From Beijerinckiaceae bacterium RH AL1 (GTDB lineage: Bacteria; Pseudomonadota; Alphaproteobacteria; Rhizobiales; Beijerinckiaceae): a stretch of 64,000 bases of DNA. A program made the position numbers and the translations under genes. The DNA lies in contig LR590083.2 of NCBI GenBank assembly GCA_901457705.2, forward strand, positions 2,542,597 to 2,606,596, in the 5' to 3' direction. Positions 18,837-26,582 of the stretch are shown here, piece after piece (the first letter of the stretch is position 1; the number at the start of each line of letters is the position of its first letter). A model generated the notes under the pieces. That model was not told the origin of the DNA and ran no database searches. It saw only the letters and a program-made list of their open reading frames with translations.

Positions 18837-20094
18837 GCCCGCGACGTCGCATCACGACACCCCCGAGCCGTCCGCGCGCCACGACGCGCCGCCGCGCCGG
18901 CTGAAGGTCGGCCGCTACCTCGTGCTGGCCGCCCTCGTGCTCGGCGCCGCCGCGGCCTACGGCATCCTCGAGCGCGATCGCTCGGAGGCCGAGCTGGTGC
19001 AATGGACGAACGAGCGCGCGATCGCCAACGTCGATCTCGTGACGCCGCAGCACGCGACGCTGGACCGGCACTTGGCGCTGCCGGCCGACGTTGCCGCCTT
19101 CTACACCGCGCCCATTCACGCGCGGGTGAACGGCTACGTAAAGATGTGGTATTTCGACATCGGCGCGAAGGTTAAGGCCGGCGACGTACTTGCGAGAGTC
19201 GACACGCCCGAGCTCGATCAGCAGTATGAGCAGGCGAAGGGCGAGCTCGCTAAAGCCAAGGCCGACTACGACCTGGCCCTCCTCACGGCCAATCGATGGG
19301 AGGCGTTGCGGGCCTCGCAGGCGGTTTCGCGGCAGACGGCGGATGAGAAGGCTGGAGATGCTCAGGCGCGAAAGGCAGAAGTCTTTGCCGCGCAGGCTCA
19401 CGTCGACCGCGTCAAGGCCATGGAGGACTTCAAGGTCATCGTCGCACCCTTCGCCGGCATCATCACCGCGCGCCGGATCGATGTCGGCGCGCTCGTGTCC
19501 GCGACGAACGCCGACGCCAAGGGCCTCTTCGAGCTCGCCGCGACGGACCGCATGCGCGTCTACGTCCGCGTGCCGCAGATCGACTCCGCCGACATGCGCA
19601 AGGGCCTCAAGGTGACGCTGACCTTGCCGCAATATCCCGGTCGCAAGTTCGAAGGCGTGATCGACACCACGTCGAGCGCGATCTCGGACACCTCGCGCGC
19701 GCTCCTTGTCGAGGCGATCTTCCCCAATCCCGACGGGGTGCTTGCGCCCGGCGCCTATGCGCAGGCGCGCTTCGATCTGCCGCTCGACCCGCACAAGCTG
19801 GTCATCCCGGCGAGCGCCCTGATCTTCCGCAACGAGGCGCCCGAGGTGGCGGTCGTGAAGGACGGCGAGGTCAAGCTCACGCCGGTCACCGTTCTCGTCG
19901 ACCTCGGCAACCAGATCGAGATCTCGACCGGCCTCAGCGAGAACGACAAGATCGTCAAGAGCCCCGAGGACGCGATCGAGACCGGCGACAAGGTCCGTGT
20001 GCAAACGATCGACGGAAAGAAGGCCGGCGCCGCACCCGGCGCCGTGTCCGACAAGGACGCCGCGCCGGGCTCGACGCACGAGGCCCGGAAATGA
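18811..20094 (+). CDS. RND periplasmic adaptor (membrane fusion protein)
   Basis: About 427 residues from the ATG at 18811 (another in-frame ATG at 18829 is possible). One N-terminal membrane helix (VGRYLVLAALVLGAAAAYGIL), then a lipoyl half-motif (GYVKMWYFDIGAKVKAGDVLARVDTPE), an alpha-hairpin coiled coil, a second lipoyl half (IVAPFAGIITARRIDVGALV) and beta-barrel and membrane-proximal domains. It links the pump to the outer-membrane channel. It overlaps the pump gene by 26 bases and the channel gene by 4 (ATGA), so the three proteins should be made together. Confidence 0.92.
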   Translation: MEPSPRMPEPATSHHDTPEPSARHDAPPRRLKVGRYLVLAALVLGAAAAYGILERDRSEAELVQWTNERAIANVDLVTPQHATLDRHLALPADVAAFYTAPIHARVNGYVKMWYFDIGAKVKAGDVLARVDTPELDQQYEQAKGELAKAKADYDLALLTANRWEALRASQAVSRQTADEKAGDAQARKAEVFAAQAHVDRVKAMEDFKVIVAPFAGIITARRIDVGALVSATNADAKGLFELAATDRMRVYVRVPQIDSADMRKGLKVTLTLPQYPGRKFEGVIDTTSSAISDTSRALLVEAIFPNPDGVLAPGAYAQARFDLPLDPHKLVIPASALIFRNEAPEVAVVKDGEVKLTPVTVLVDLGNQIEISTGLSENDKIVKSPEDAIETGDKVRVQTIDGKKAGAAPGAVSDKDAAPGSTHEARK

Positions 20095-21536
20095 CGTCCG
20101 GCGGCCGCCTGGGTCTCGTCGCCGTCGCGGCGCTGCTGACGGCGGGCTGCGAGCTGGCGCCGGCCTACACGCCGCCTCAGCTGGCGCTTCCCGCCACCTT
20201 CAAGGAAGGCGACAGGCTGCGTGCCGCGCAACCCAGCGATCAGATGCCGCGCGGCCTGTGGTGGACCGCCTTCAAGGACCGCACGCTCGACACGCTCGAG
20301 CCGCAGGTCGACGACGCCAACCAGACGCTCGGCGTCGCCTTCGCGAACTACCAGCTCGCCCAGACGCAGGTGGCGCACGCGCAGGCCGGCCTCTATCCGA
20401 CGCTCGACCAGGTCTCGCAATTCACGACCAACCGGCAGTCGGACCACCGCACCTACCGCGGCCCGCTGCCGGACAACGAACCCGACCACTACGGCGACAA
20501 TCGCCTCGCGGTGCAGTCGAGCTACGAGGTAGATCTGTGGGGCCGCGTCCGCGACACCATCAAGGCCAACCAATTCGACGCGGAATCGCAGAAGGCCCTA
20601 CTCGAGAACGTGCGGCTCAGCCTGCATGCGCAGCTCGCGCACTACTACGTCTCGCTGCGCGGGCTCGATCGCGATCTCCGGCTGCTGCAGGACACCACCA
20701 AGACCTACCGCGACGCGCTGACGCTGACGGAGAACCGGTACGAGGGCAAGATCGCCTCGCCGATGGACGTCGAGCGGGCGAAGGCCGAGCTGCAGACCGC
20801 GCAGGCGCTGACCGACGAGGACCTCGCGCGACGCGCGATCCTCGAACATGCGATCGCCACGCTCGTCGGCAAGCCGGCTTCGTCGTTCTCGATCCCGCAG
20901 GCGCCGACGGCGCTGACGCCGCCGCGCGGCCCGACGGTCGCGCCGTCGTCGCTGCTCGAGCGGCGCCCCGACATCGCAGCGGCCGAGCGCCAGGTGGCGG
21001 CCGCCAACGAGGGCATCGGCATCGCGAAGACCGCCTACTATCCGCGCTTCTTCCTCAATCTCTACTTCGGCACGGAAGACCGCGGCGTCCATCTGCTCGA
21101 TCTCGCCAACGAGCTCTATACGATCGGGCCGTCGATCACGATCCCGATCTTCGACGGCGGCGCCAGAGACGCGGATCTGCGAGCCGCCTATGCCAGGCGC
21201 GACCAGACGATCGCGCAGTATCGGCAGACCATCCTCCAGGCCGTGCAGGAGGTCGAGGATTCGCTCGCCGTGCAGTACCATCTGTCGCGCGAGGGAAAGA
21301 AGATCGATGCCGCCGTGACGGCGGAAAAGAAGGTGCTCGACCTGTCGCTGACGCTCTACCGCGACGGCGCCACGGCCTACCTCGACGTCGTCACCGCGCA
21401 GCAGGCGCTGCTCGCGCAGCAGCGCACGACGCTCGCCCTGCTGACGCGGCGCCTCGATGCCGCGGTGTCGCTGTTCGTCGCGCTCGGCGGCGACTGGACC
21501 GTCGCGGAGAAAGCGGCCGCCAACAAGCCGTCGTGA
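20091..21536 (+). CDS. Outer-membrane efflux lipoprotein, OprM/NodT type
   Basis: 481 residues. The signal peptide ends in a lipobox (LLTAGC, Cys20), so the mature protein should be lipid-anchored. Two repeated outer-membrane-efflux domains follow, with typical motifs such as YEVDLWGRVRDTIKAN and LLERRPDIAAAERQVAAANEGIGIAKTAYYPRF. It forms the trimeric exit duct for the pump encoded upstream. The ATG overlaps the adaptor stop (ATGA). The final gene of the efflux operon. Confidence 0.93.
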   Translation: MTSGGRLGLVAVAALLTAGCELAPAYTPPQLALPATFKEGDRLRAAQPSDQMPRGLWWTAFKDRTLDTLEPQVDDANQTLGVAFANYQLAQTQVAHAQAGLYPTLDQVSQFTTNRQSDHRTYRGPLPDNEPDHYGDNRLAVQSSYEVDLWGRVRDTIKANQFDAESQKALLENVRLSLHAQLAHYYVSLRGLDRDLRLLQDTTKTYRDALTLTENRYEGKIASPMDVERAKAELQTAQALTDEDLARRAILEHAIATLVGKPASSFSIPQAPTALTPPRGPTVAPSSLLERRPDIAAAERQVAAANEGIGIAKTAYYPRFFLNLYFGTEDRGVHLLDLANELYTIGPSITIPIFDGGARDADLRAAYARRDQTIAQYRQTILQAVQEVEDSLAVQYHLSREGKKIDAAVTAEKKVLDLSLTLYRDGATAYLDVVTAQQALLAQQRTTLALLTRRLDAAVSLFVALGGDWTVAEKAAANKPS

Positions 21537-21566
21537 GCGTCGCTCGAAGCCCGTCGGCTGAACTCT

Positions 21567-21585
21567 AAAGCCGGCTTTATATAAT
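21567..21585 (+). promoter_or_regulatory. Palindrome abutting a consensus -10 element
   Basis: A perfect 12-bp palindrome (AAAGCCGGCTTT, 21567-21578) directly precedes a perfect -10 hexamer TATAAT at 21580-21585. No good -35 is seen, which fits an activator- or repressor-controlled promoter. The next rightward gene starts 77 bases downstream. Confidence 0.4.
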
Positions 21586-21662
21586 CTATGTTTTAGACAT
21601 CACTGCTTGCAGTTGGACCGTCTGTATTGGATTCCTGCCCTCACGTCTTGGGACAGAGATCG

Positions 21663-21917
21663 ATGACAAGCGTTCGGCTCCTTTCGCCCCATTTGGTCGC
21701 ATCAATTGGTGCGGCAGCGATGGTCCTCGGCTTTTGCGTGCAGCCGGCCTCGGCGCAGGACGCGCAGATGTACCGCCCCGAGCTGCCGCAGGCTCTCGAG
21801 GCGTCGGCAGATCGGCAGCGGCCAGTCTTCCGCGACACCTGCGATCGCGCCTATCCGAGGGACGAGTGGCAGGCGTGCGGCACGCAGACCGGCGGCCCCG
21901 TCGGCGGACGCAATTGA
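21663..21917 (+). CDS. Small secreted protein of unknown function
   Basis: 84 residues with a clear Sec signal peptide (hydrophobic SIGAAAMVLGFCV, predicted cleavage after QPASA). The mature part of about 55 residues is polar, has two cysteines (DTCDRAYPRDEWQACG) that could form a disulphide, and ends in Gly/Asn-rich sequence. The ATG at 21663 fits the signal peptide. No family recognised. It lies in a short rightward island between the efflux operon and the leftward hydrolase, with its own candidate promoter. Confidence 0.6.
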   Translation: MTSVRLLSPHLVASIGAAAMVLGFCVQPASAQDAQMYRPELPQALEASADRQRPVFRDTCDRAYPRDEWQACGTQTGGPVGGRN

Positions 21918-21979
21918 TCGTCGCAACCGAAGTCGGTGCGGTAGGTGCCGCGCTCCCGCGACTGAAGACCCACCTGGCG

Positions 21980-22849
21980 TCAGGCGTAAAGCTGGCTCTT
22001 GTACAGCGCCATGAGCTCCGCCCACGCCCGCTCGGCCGCCGCCTCGTTGTAGACGGCGCTGCCCTTGACGCACCAGCCGTGGTTTGCGCCCTCATAGACC
22101 TCGACGCGCCCCGGCACGTGCGCGTCGGCGAAAGCCTGCTTCAGCGTGTCCTTCACAGCCGGATCGCGCTTGTCGTCGTTGTCGGCCACGGCGCAATAGA
22201 CCGCGGCCTTCATCTGCGGGATCAGCAGGTGCGGGCTGTCGGGCTTGGCGGTCGCGAGGTTGCCGCCGTGGAACGTCGCGGCCGCGGCGATGCGTGACGG
22301 CAGCGCCGCCGCTGTGCGGAACGTGAGCGGCCCGCCCATGCAGTAGCCCTGCACGCCGGCCTTCGCCTTGGTGTCGGCCTCTGGCTGCGCGTCGAGAAAG
22401 GCCTGGAAGGCGACGGCATCGCGCTGCGTGCCATCGGGTGTGAGCGCAGCGGCGAGCGGCATGACCTTGGCGCGATCCTCGGGCTTCGTGAAGTCGAACG
22501 AGCCGTCGACGACCGGCGCGTGCTTCTGGCGATAGAAGGGGTTCGGCACAAGGACGAGATAGCCCTGCGCCGCCAGCCGCCGGCCCATCTGCCGGAACAC
22601 CGGCCGCAGCCCGAGGATGTCGGTCCAGATCAGCACGGTCGGCCAGGGCCCCTTGCCGGTCGGATGGAACAGCGCGGAGTCGGCCGTGCCGTCCGGCGTC
22701 TTCACGTCGACGTCCTTCTCGACGACGTCGGCGTCGGCCAGCGCTGGGGTGCCCGCGAGCGCCGCGGTCGCCATCGCCGCGGCGCCAAAGGTCCGGCGCG
22801 AGACGCCGGGATCGTGCGTCATGCCCTGGTGGATGTCGTCGTCACACAT
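21980..22849 (-). CDS. Secreted dienelactone-hydrolase-family protein
   Basis: 289 residues from the ATG with GGAGG upstream. A Tat signal (SRRTFGAAAMATAALAGTPALA, arginines at about 18-19) suggests export. The alpha/beta-hydrolase core has the dienelactone-hydrolase nucleophile elbow with Cys170 (GVQGYCMGG), a later acidic residue in DNDDKRDP and the His in EGANHGWC, completing a Cys-Asp-His triad. The second in-frame ATG (residue 10) could also be used. Cytoplasmic relatives open dienelactone in chlorocatechol breakdown; the export signal and lack of ring-cleavage genes here suggest another ester or lactone substrate. Confidence 0.85.
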   Translation of the reverse strand: MCDDDIHQGMTHDPGVSRRTFGAAAMATAALAGTPALADADVVEKDVDVKTPDGTADSALFHPTGKGPWPTVLIWTDILGLRPVFRQMGRRLAAQGYLVLVPNPFYRQKHAPVVDGSFDFTKPEDRAKVMPLAAALTPDGTQRDAVAFQAFLDAQPEADTKAKAGVQGYCMGGPLTFRTAAALPSRIAAAATFHGGNLATAKPDSPHLLIPQMKAAVYCAVADNDDKRDPAVKDTLKQAFADAHVPGRVEVYEGANHGWCVKGSAVYNEAAAERAWAELMALYKSQLYA

Positions 22850-22938
22850 GTCCCGCCTCCCACGCGCCGCGCGGGCGCTCGGCAGGCAGATGGGGCCCTC
22901 CAGCCCACAAGGCGAGAGGGCGCCGACACAGTCCGTCG

Positions 22939-23361
22939 TCAGGCAGAGACGATCGCCATCACGATCGCGACACCCACCACCGCGCAGGCGATGCCGCTGA
23001 CGAGCTGCTGCGGCGCGAGGCCGAGCGGGCGCGGCGTGACGGCGGCGAACTCCGGATCGCACCACGCGACGCCCGGGAAGAGCTGCGCGACGAGCATCGC
23101 CACGAAGTAGTTCGCCGCCGTGACGGCCGCGATGAGGAACAGCGGCAGGGTCAATGGTTTGGCGAGAAACAGGATCGCCAGCGACAGCGCGCCGGAGAGG
23201 AGGCCGATCACCATCGTCTGCGCATTGTGGAACTTCGCGTGCGGCGGCCAGGCGGGGTTTCTCAGATGCTGCCTGGCGCCGAACGGCCAGATGGCATCGG
23301 CGACGAGGCCGCCGAAGTTGAGGACCGCCACGAGGGCGACGAGGAGCTTTGCAAAGAACAT
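22939..23361 (-). CDS. Unknown membrane protein with about four helices
   Basis: 140 residues from the ATG at 23361. Four hydrophobic segments are visible: LLVALVAVLNFGGLV near the start, VIGLLSGALSLAILFLA, LFLIAAVTAANYFVAMLVAQLF and ISGIACAVVGVAIVMAI-like sequence at the end (SGIACAVVGVAIVMAIVSA). A conserved-looking NPAWPPHAKFHNAQ sits between the first two. No function assigned. It is transcribed leftward, 89 bases before the hydrolase gene. Confidence 0.65.
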   Translation of the reverse strand: MFFAKLLVALVAVLNFGGLVADAIWPFGARQHLRNPAWPPHAKFHNAQTMVIGLLSGALSLAILFLAKPLTLPLFLIAAVTAANYFVAMLVAQLFPGVAWCDPEFAAVTPRPLGLAPQQLVSGIACAVVGVAIVMAIVSA

Positions 23362-23540
23362 CGGACACACCTTTCCCATCGAGTGGAAAGACGTGCCGGA
23401 GGGTGAGCGGCGGACCTGCCGGGCACCTCGTACGAGCGCAAAGGCCACCCGGACTACCGACCGGGCTGTGACTTTTGCACGTCCGCGCGTGCTTTACGCC
23501 CGCCCGCGGTCGCCCGTCAACGCGAGCTAGCACTCAGATG

Positions 23541-23936
23541 CTAGCCCCTGACATGATTGAGCGCGGTGCCGGCGGCGACGCCGAGCCAGGCGCCGATGAG
23601 GCAGAACAGCACCGAGGCAACGATGTTTGCGCCCGCCCGCAGCATGTCGCCGTCGCGCGCCAGCGTCAGCGTCTGCAGGCTGAACGAGGAGAAGGTGGTG
23701 AAGCCGCCGCAGATGCCGACCATGACGAAGGCACGGGCGTCGGGCGTCGCGGGGACCCTGCCGCCCGGCCCCGTCAGCGTCGCGAAGAACCCGATGGTGA
23801 AGCAGCCGATGATGTTCACGATCAGCGTGCCCCAAGGGAACACCTCGTTGGCGGCGCGCGCGATGCTGCCCGAGAGGGCGAAGCGCGCGACCGAGCCTAT
23901 GGCACCGCCGAGTGCGACGTAGAGATACGTGAGCAC
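23541..23936 (-). CDS. crcB: Fluoride channel protein
   Basis: 131 residues with four membrane helices and the Fluc/CrcB signatures GGAIGSVARFALSG, WGTLIVNIIGCFTIGFF and GICGGFTTFSSFSLQT (the Phe-box region that lines the fluoride pores). CrcB dimers export fluoride and protect cells from its toxicity. It starts 9 bases after the histidinol-phosphatase-like gene and is probably co-transcribed. No fluoride riboswitch was recognised upstream. Confidence 0.93.
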   Translation of the reverse strand: MLTYLYVALGGAIGSVARFALSGSIARAANEVFPWGTLIVNIIGCFTIGFFATLTGPGGRVPATPDARAFVMVGICGGFTTFSSFSLQTLTLARDGDMLRAGANIVASVLFCLIGAWLGVAAGTALNHVRG

Positions 23937-23945
23937 GCCGCCGCC

Positions 23946-24749
23946 CTACGACGCTGCGCGAAGGCGCGCCAGCACCTCGTCGTGCAGCCGGCGGTCGCCG
24001 CAGGCGATGACGTCGCCGCCCTTCGACGCATCGCCGCCCTTCCAGTCGGTGAAGACGCCCCCGGCACCCTCGACGATCGGGATCAGCGCGACGACATCGT
24101 AGGCCTGGACGCCGGACTCCAGCACGCAATCGACCTGGCCGGCCGCGAGCATAGCGAAGGCGTAGCAGTCGCACCCGTAGCGCACGAGCTTCGAGACGCT
24201 TTCGACGCGGCGCAGCGCGTCGAGCTTCTCGTCGGCGTAGAGCAGCGGCGACGTCGTCATCACCGTCGCCGACTTGAGGCCGGTGCAGGCGCGGGTGCCG
24301 AGGCGGCGGCGGCCGCGCGACGCGCCGAGCCCTTCGCCGACCCAGCTCGCCTTGGTGCCGTCGCCGACGAACCGCTCGCGCGTGAAGGGCTGCACCATCA
24401 TGCCGTAGCAAGGCTTGCCGTGATGCAGGAGGCCGATGAGGACGCCCCAGGTCGGCAGGCCGGAGATGAAGGCCTTGGTGCCGTCGATCGGGTCGAGCAC
24501 CCAGACGTATTCGGCATCGGCGTTCTTGGCGCCGAACTCCTCGCCGATGATGCCGTGGCTCGGGAACTGCGCCTCGATCATCCGGCGCATCGCGACCTCG
24601 GCGGCGCGGTCGGCCTCGGTCACGGGATCGAAGGATCCGCCCTTGCCCTTGTCCTCGGTGCCGAAGGAGCTTCGGAAGAACGGCAGGATCGCCTCGCTCG
24701 CCGCGTCGCCCAGCTTCTCGACGAAAGCGGCGAAATCAACGGCTGGCAT
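23946..24749 (-). CDS. hisN: Histidinol-phosphatase/inositol-monophosphatase family enzyme
   Basis: 267 residues with intact family motifs: DPVTEAD, GEEFG (Glu70), VWVLDPIDGTKAF (Asp86, Asp89) and the third Asp in QAYDVVALIPIVEGAGGVFTDW. These coordinate Mg2+ for phosphate monoester hydrolysis. The sequence resembles the alphaproteobacterial HisN that dephosphorylates histidinol phosphate, although myo-inositol-1-phosphate and other phosphates are alternatives. The ATG at 24749 with GGGAG upstream is preferred to a TTG further up. crcB follows directly. Compare the degenerate relative at 2127-2948. Confidence 0.85.
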   Translation of the reverse strand: MPAVDFAAFVEKLGDAASEAILPFFRSSFGTEDKGKGGSFDPVTEADRAAEVAMRRMIEAQFPSHGIIGEEFGAKNADAEYVWVLDPIDGTKAFISGLPTWGVLIGLLHHGKPCYGMMVQPFTRERFVGDGTKASWVGEGLGASRGRRRLGTRACTGLKSATVMTTSPLLYADEKLDALRRVESVSKLVRYGCDCYAFAMLAAGQVDCVLESGVQAYDVVALIPIVEGAGGVFTDWKGGDASKGGDVIACGDRRLHDEVLARLRAAS

Positions 24750-24950
24750 CCGCGCATCTCCCAAGGCGATGGGTCAAGGTGACGCTCTCGCACTGCCACG
24801 CCGGCCGCCCCTGCGGCAACAGGCGCGCCGCGAAACATCTGCATTTCGTACATGCCAACCGTGCGCAAATGTCACAGCTGAACCAGAAGTGGAAACGGGG
24901 TCTTGCTTTTTGTGCGACGCACGTCCAAGTTATTGCGGTGCGGCAACAGG

Positions 24951-25030
24951 ACGTTGTCGCCGTGCCCTCCTTGGGCGTTTCCTCCCTAGACTTGGGCCGC
25001 TTGCAGGTATTGCGAGCGGCCTCTTTATTT
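24951..25030 (+). ncRNA. Candidate trans-acting small RNA, alpha-r8 (mmgR)-like
   Basis: The interval between two leftward genes has a rightward intrinsic terminator with no protein gene in front of it. Upstream of the hairpin is the pyrimidine-rich sequence CCCTCCTTGGGCGTTTCCTCCCT. It contains the exact 10-mer TTTCCTCCCT (24978-24987), which I recall as the conserved single-stranded motif of the alpha-r8/mmgR sRNA family in alphaproteobacteria. The motif is complementary to Shine-Dalgarno sequences. An RNA from about 24951 to 25030 would be near mmgR size (about 77 nt). The 5' end is estimated; no clear promoter consensus was found. Confidence 0.6.
24995..25030 (+). terminator. Rho-independent terminator of the candidate sRNA
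   Basis: An 11-bp stem (24995-25005 with 25011-25021, one G-T wobble) closed by a 5-base loop and followed by TCTTTATTT. On the minus strand no T-tract follows, so it is directional and serves a rightward transcript. Confidence 0.75.
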
Positions 25031-25046
25031 CCGGCCGCAGCCAAGC

Positions 25047-25973
25047 CTACTCGGCAGCCGCCTTCAGCCCGTAACCTGCTGTAAAGGCTGCAAGATCGCC
25101 GATGATCGCGGTGATATCGGCGGCCATCTGCGGAAACCGCGGCGCGCGCTCGAGCTTGCTCTCGTCCATGTAGATCGCGCGGTTCACCTCGATCTGGATG
25201 GCATGGTAGCCGGCCGCCGGCGTGCCGTAGTGCTCGGTGATGTAGCCGCCGGCGTACGGCTTGTTGCGCTGCACAACAAACCCGCGCTCGCGCATCGCGC
25301 GCTCCAGCACCTCGACGAGCTGCACCGCCGCGCTGGTCCCGTAGCGGTCGCCCACGACGAAGTCGGTAAGGACGCGCTTGTCGGCGCCGAGCGCCCCCGA
25401 GGGCATCGACGGCATGGAGTGGCAGTCGACGAGGATCGCCACGCCGAACCTCGCCTGCGCGCGCTCCATGAGCTGGCTGAGGCGGGCGTGGTAGGGCTTG
25501 TAAAGCCGCTCAATGCGCGTCAGCGCCTCGGTCACGCTGAGGCGGGAGGCGTAGATCTCCTGCGATTCCCCGACGACCCGGGCGATGGTGCCGAGCCCGC
25601 CGGCGACCCGCACGGAGCGCGTGTTGGCAAAAGCCGGCAGCCGGCCCTCGAACATGCGCGGGTCCAGCTCGTAGGCTTCGCGGTTGAGGTCGAGATAGGC
25701 CCGCGGAAACCGCGCGCGCAGCAGCGGGGCGCCGAGCGTCGTCACCCCGGCGAACAGCTCGTCGACGAAGGCGTCCTCCGAGCGGCGCAGCGCATTCGCA
25801 TCGAGCCGCGACACCTCGAGAAACCGACGCGGGTACACCGACCCCGAATGCGGCGAGGAGAACACGAGGGGGCAGGTCAACGCCGCCGGCTCGACCACCT
25901 CGAACGGCGGATCGAACTCCGGCTCGTGGAGAGTGTCGTCCTGCAGAGACCCGTCTGGCCCCCGTCTGCTCAT
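25047..25973 (-). CDS. N-formylglutamate amidohydrolase
   Basis: 308 residues from an ATG with GGAGG 5 bases upstream. FGase-family features are visible: FSSPHSGSVYP near residue 55, DLNREAYELDPRMF, VDCHSMPS (putative metal ligands) and an IQIEVNRAIYMDE region. Enzymes of this family hydrolyse N-formyl-L-glutamate to formate and glutamate, the last step of one histidine degradation route. No hut genes are nearby, so a role in histidine use cannot be confirmed. It diverges from cpdR and its 3' end faces the candidate sRNA. Confidence 0.88.
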   Translation of the reverse strand: MSRRGPDGSLQDDTLHEPEFDPPFEVVEPAALTCPLVFSSPHSGSVYPRRFLEVSRLDANALRRSEDAFVDELFAGVTTLGAPLLRARFPRAYLDLNREAYELDPRMFEGRLPAFANTRSVRVAGGLGTIARVVGESQEIYASRLSVTEALTRIERLYKPYHARLSQLMERAQARFGVAILVDCHSMPSMPSGALGADKRVLTDFVVGDRYGTSAAVQLVEVLERAMRERGFVVQRNKPYAGGYITEHYGTPAAGYHAIQIEVNRAIYMDESKLERAPRFPQMAADITAIIGDLAAFTAGYGLKAAAE

Positions 25974-26198
25974 CTGACCTCCAAGAATTGCCGCCGCGCG
26001 CCCATGCCACCCCCGGTGCCACCCTATGTAGGCGGCGCGGCTGTGGCGCAAATGGCGCCGCGCGAGCGCATCACTCTGCCAAGCAGACGGGCCTCTGTCC
26101 AACGCCGCGACTTCGTGGCATCAAACACTGCCCGCCGAGCGGTGATGAATCGCGCCGGCGCCAACCTCATTCAGCCCGTTCGACAGCCGGACCCGGAC

Positions 26199-26582
26199 AT
26201 GACCAACCCCGAAACCATCGTGGCCGGTAAGATCCTGCTGGCCGAAGACGACAACGACATGCGTCGCTTCCTCGCCAAGGCTCTGCAGAACGCCGGCTTC
26301 GACGTGTCCGCCTACGATAACGGCCTGTCCGCCTATAACCGTTTGCGCGAGGAGCCGTTCGAGCTGCTCCTCACCGATATCGTCATGCCCGAGATGGACG
26401 GCATCGAGCTGGCGCGGCGGGCCACCGAGCTCGACCCCGACATCAAGGTCATGTTCATCACCGGCTTCGCCGCCGTCGCGCTCAACCCCGACAACAACGC
26501 GCCGAAGCAGGCGAAGGTGCTGTCGAAGCCGTTTCATCTCAAGGACTTGGTCAACGAAGTTCAACGTCTGCTGGCGGCTTAG
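26199..26582 (+). CDS. cpdR: Single-domain response regulator CpdR
   Basis: 127 residues from the ATG, or 120 from a GTG at 26220 that fits the usual family length better; neither has a strong ribosome site. It is a lone receiver domain with acidic pocket LAEDDNDMRRFLAKAL, phosphoacceptor Asp60 (LLLTDIVMPEMDG) and Lys110 (LSKPF). The run MFITGFAAVALNP is typical of CpdR, which in its unphosphorylated form delivers substrates to the ClpXP protease during the alphaproteobacterial cell cycle under control of the CckA-ChpT phosphorelay. Its last 32 bases overlap the convergent antiporter gene. Confidence 0.9.
   Translation: MTNPETIVAGKILLAEDDNDMRRFLAKALQNAGFDVSAYDNGLSAYNRLREEPFELLLTDIVMPEMDGIELARRATELDPDIKVMFITGFAAVALNPDNNAPKQAKVLSKPFHLKDLVNEVQRLLAA

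Noticed and set aside
23937-23945. Fluoride riboswitch before crcB
   Set aside because: Only 9 bases separate crcB from hisN, and nothing resembling the crcB motif was recognised upstream of hisN.
24779-25084. A 101-codon rightward frame across the hisN-formylglutamate hydrolase gap
   Set aside because: It overlaps the 3' end of the opposite gene and the sRNA terminator; the stable hairpin and anti-SD motifs are better explained as an RNA.
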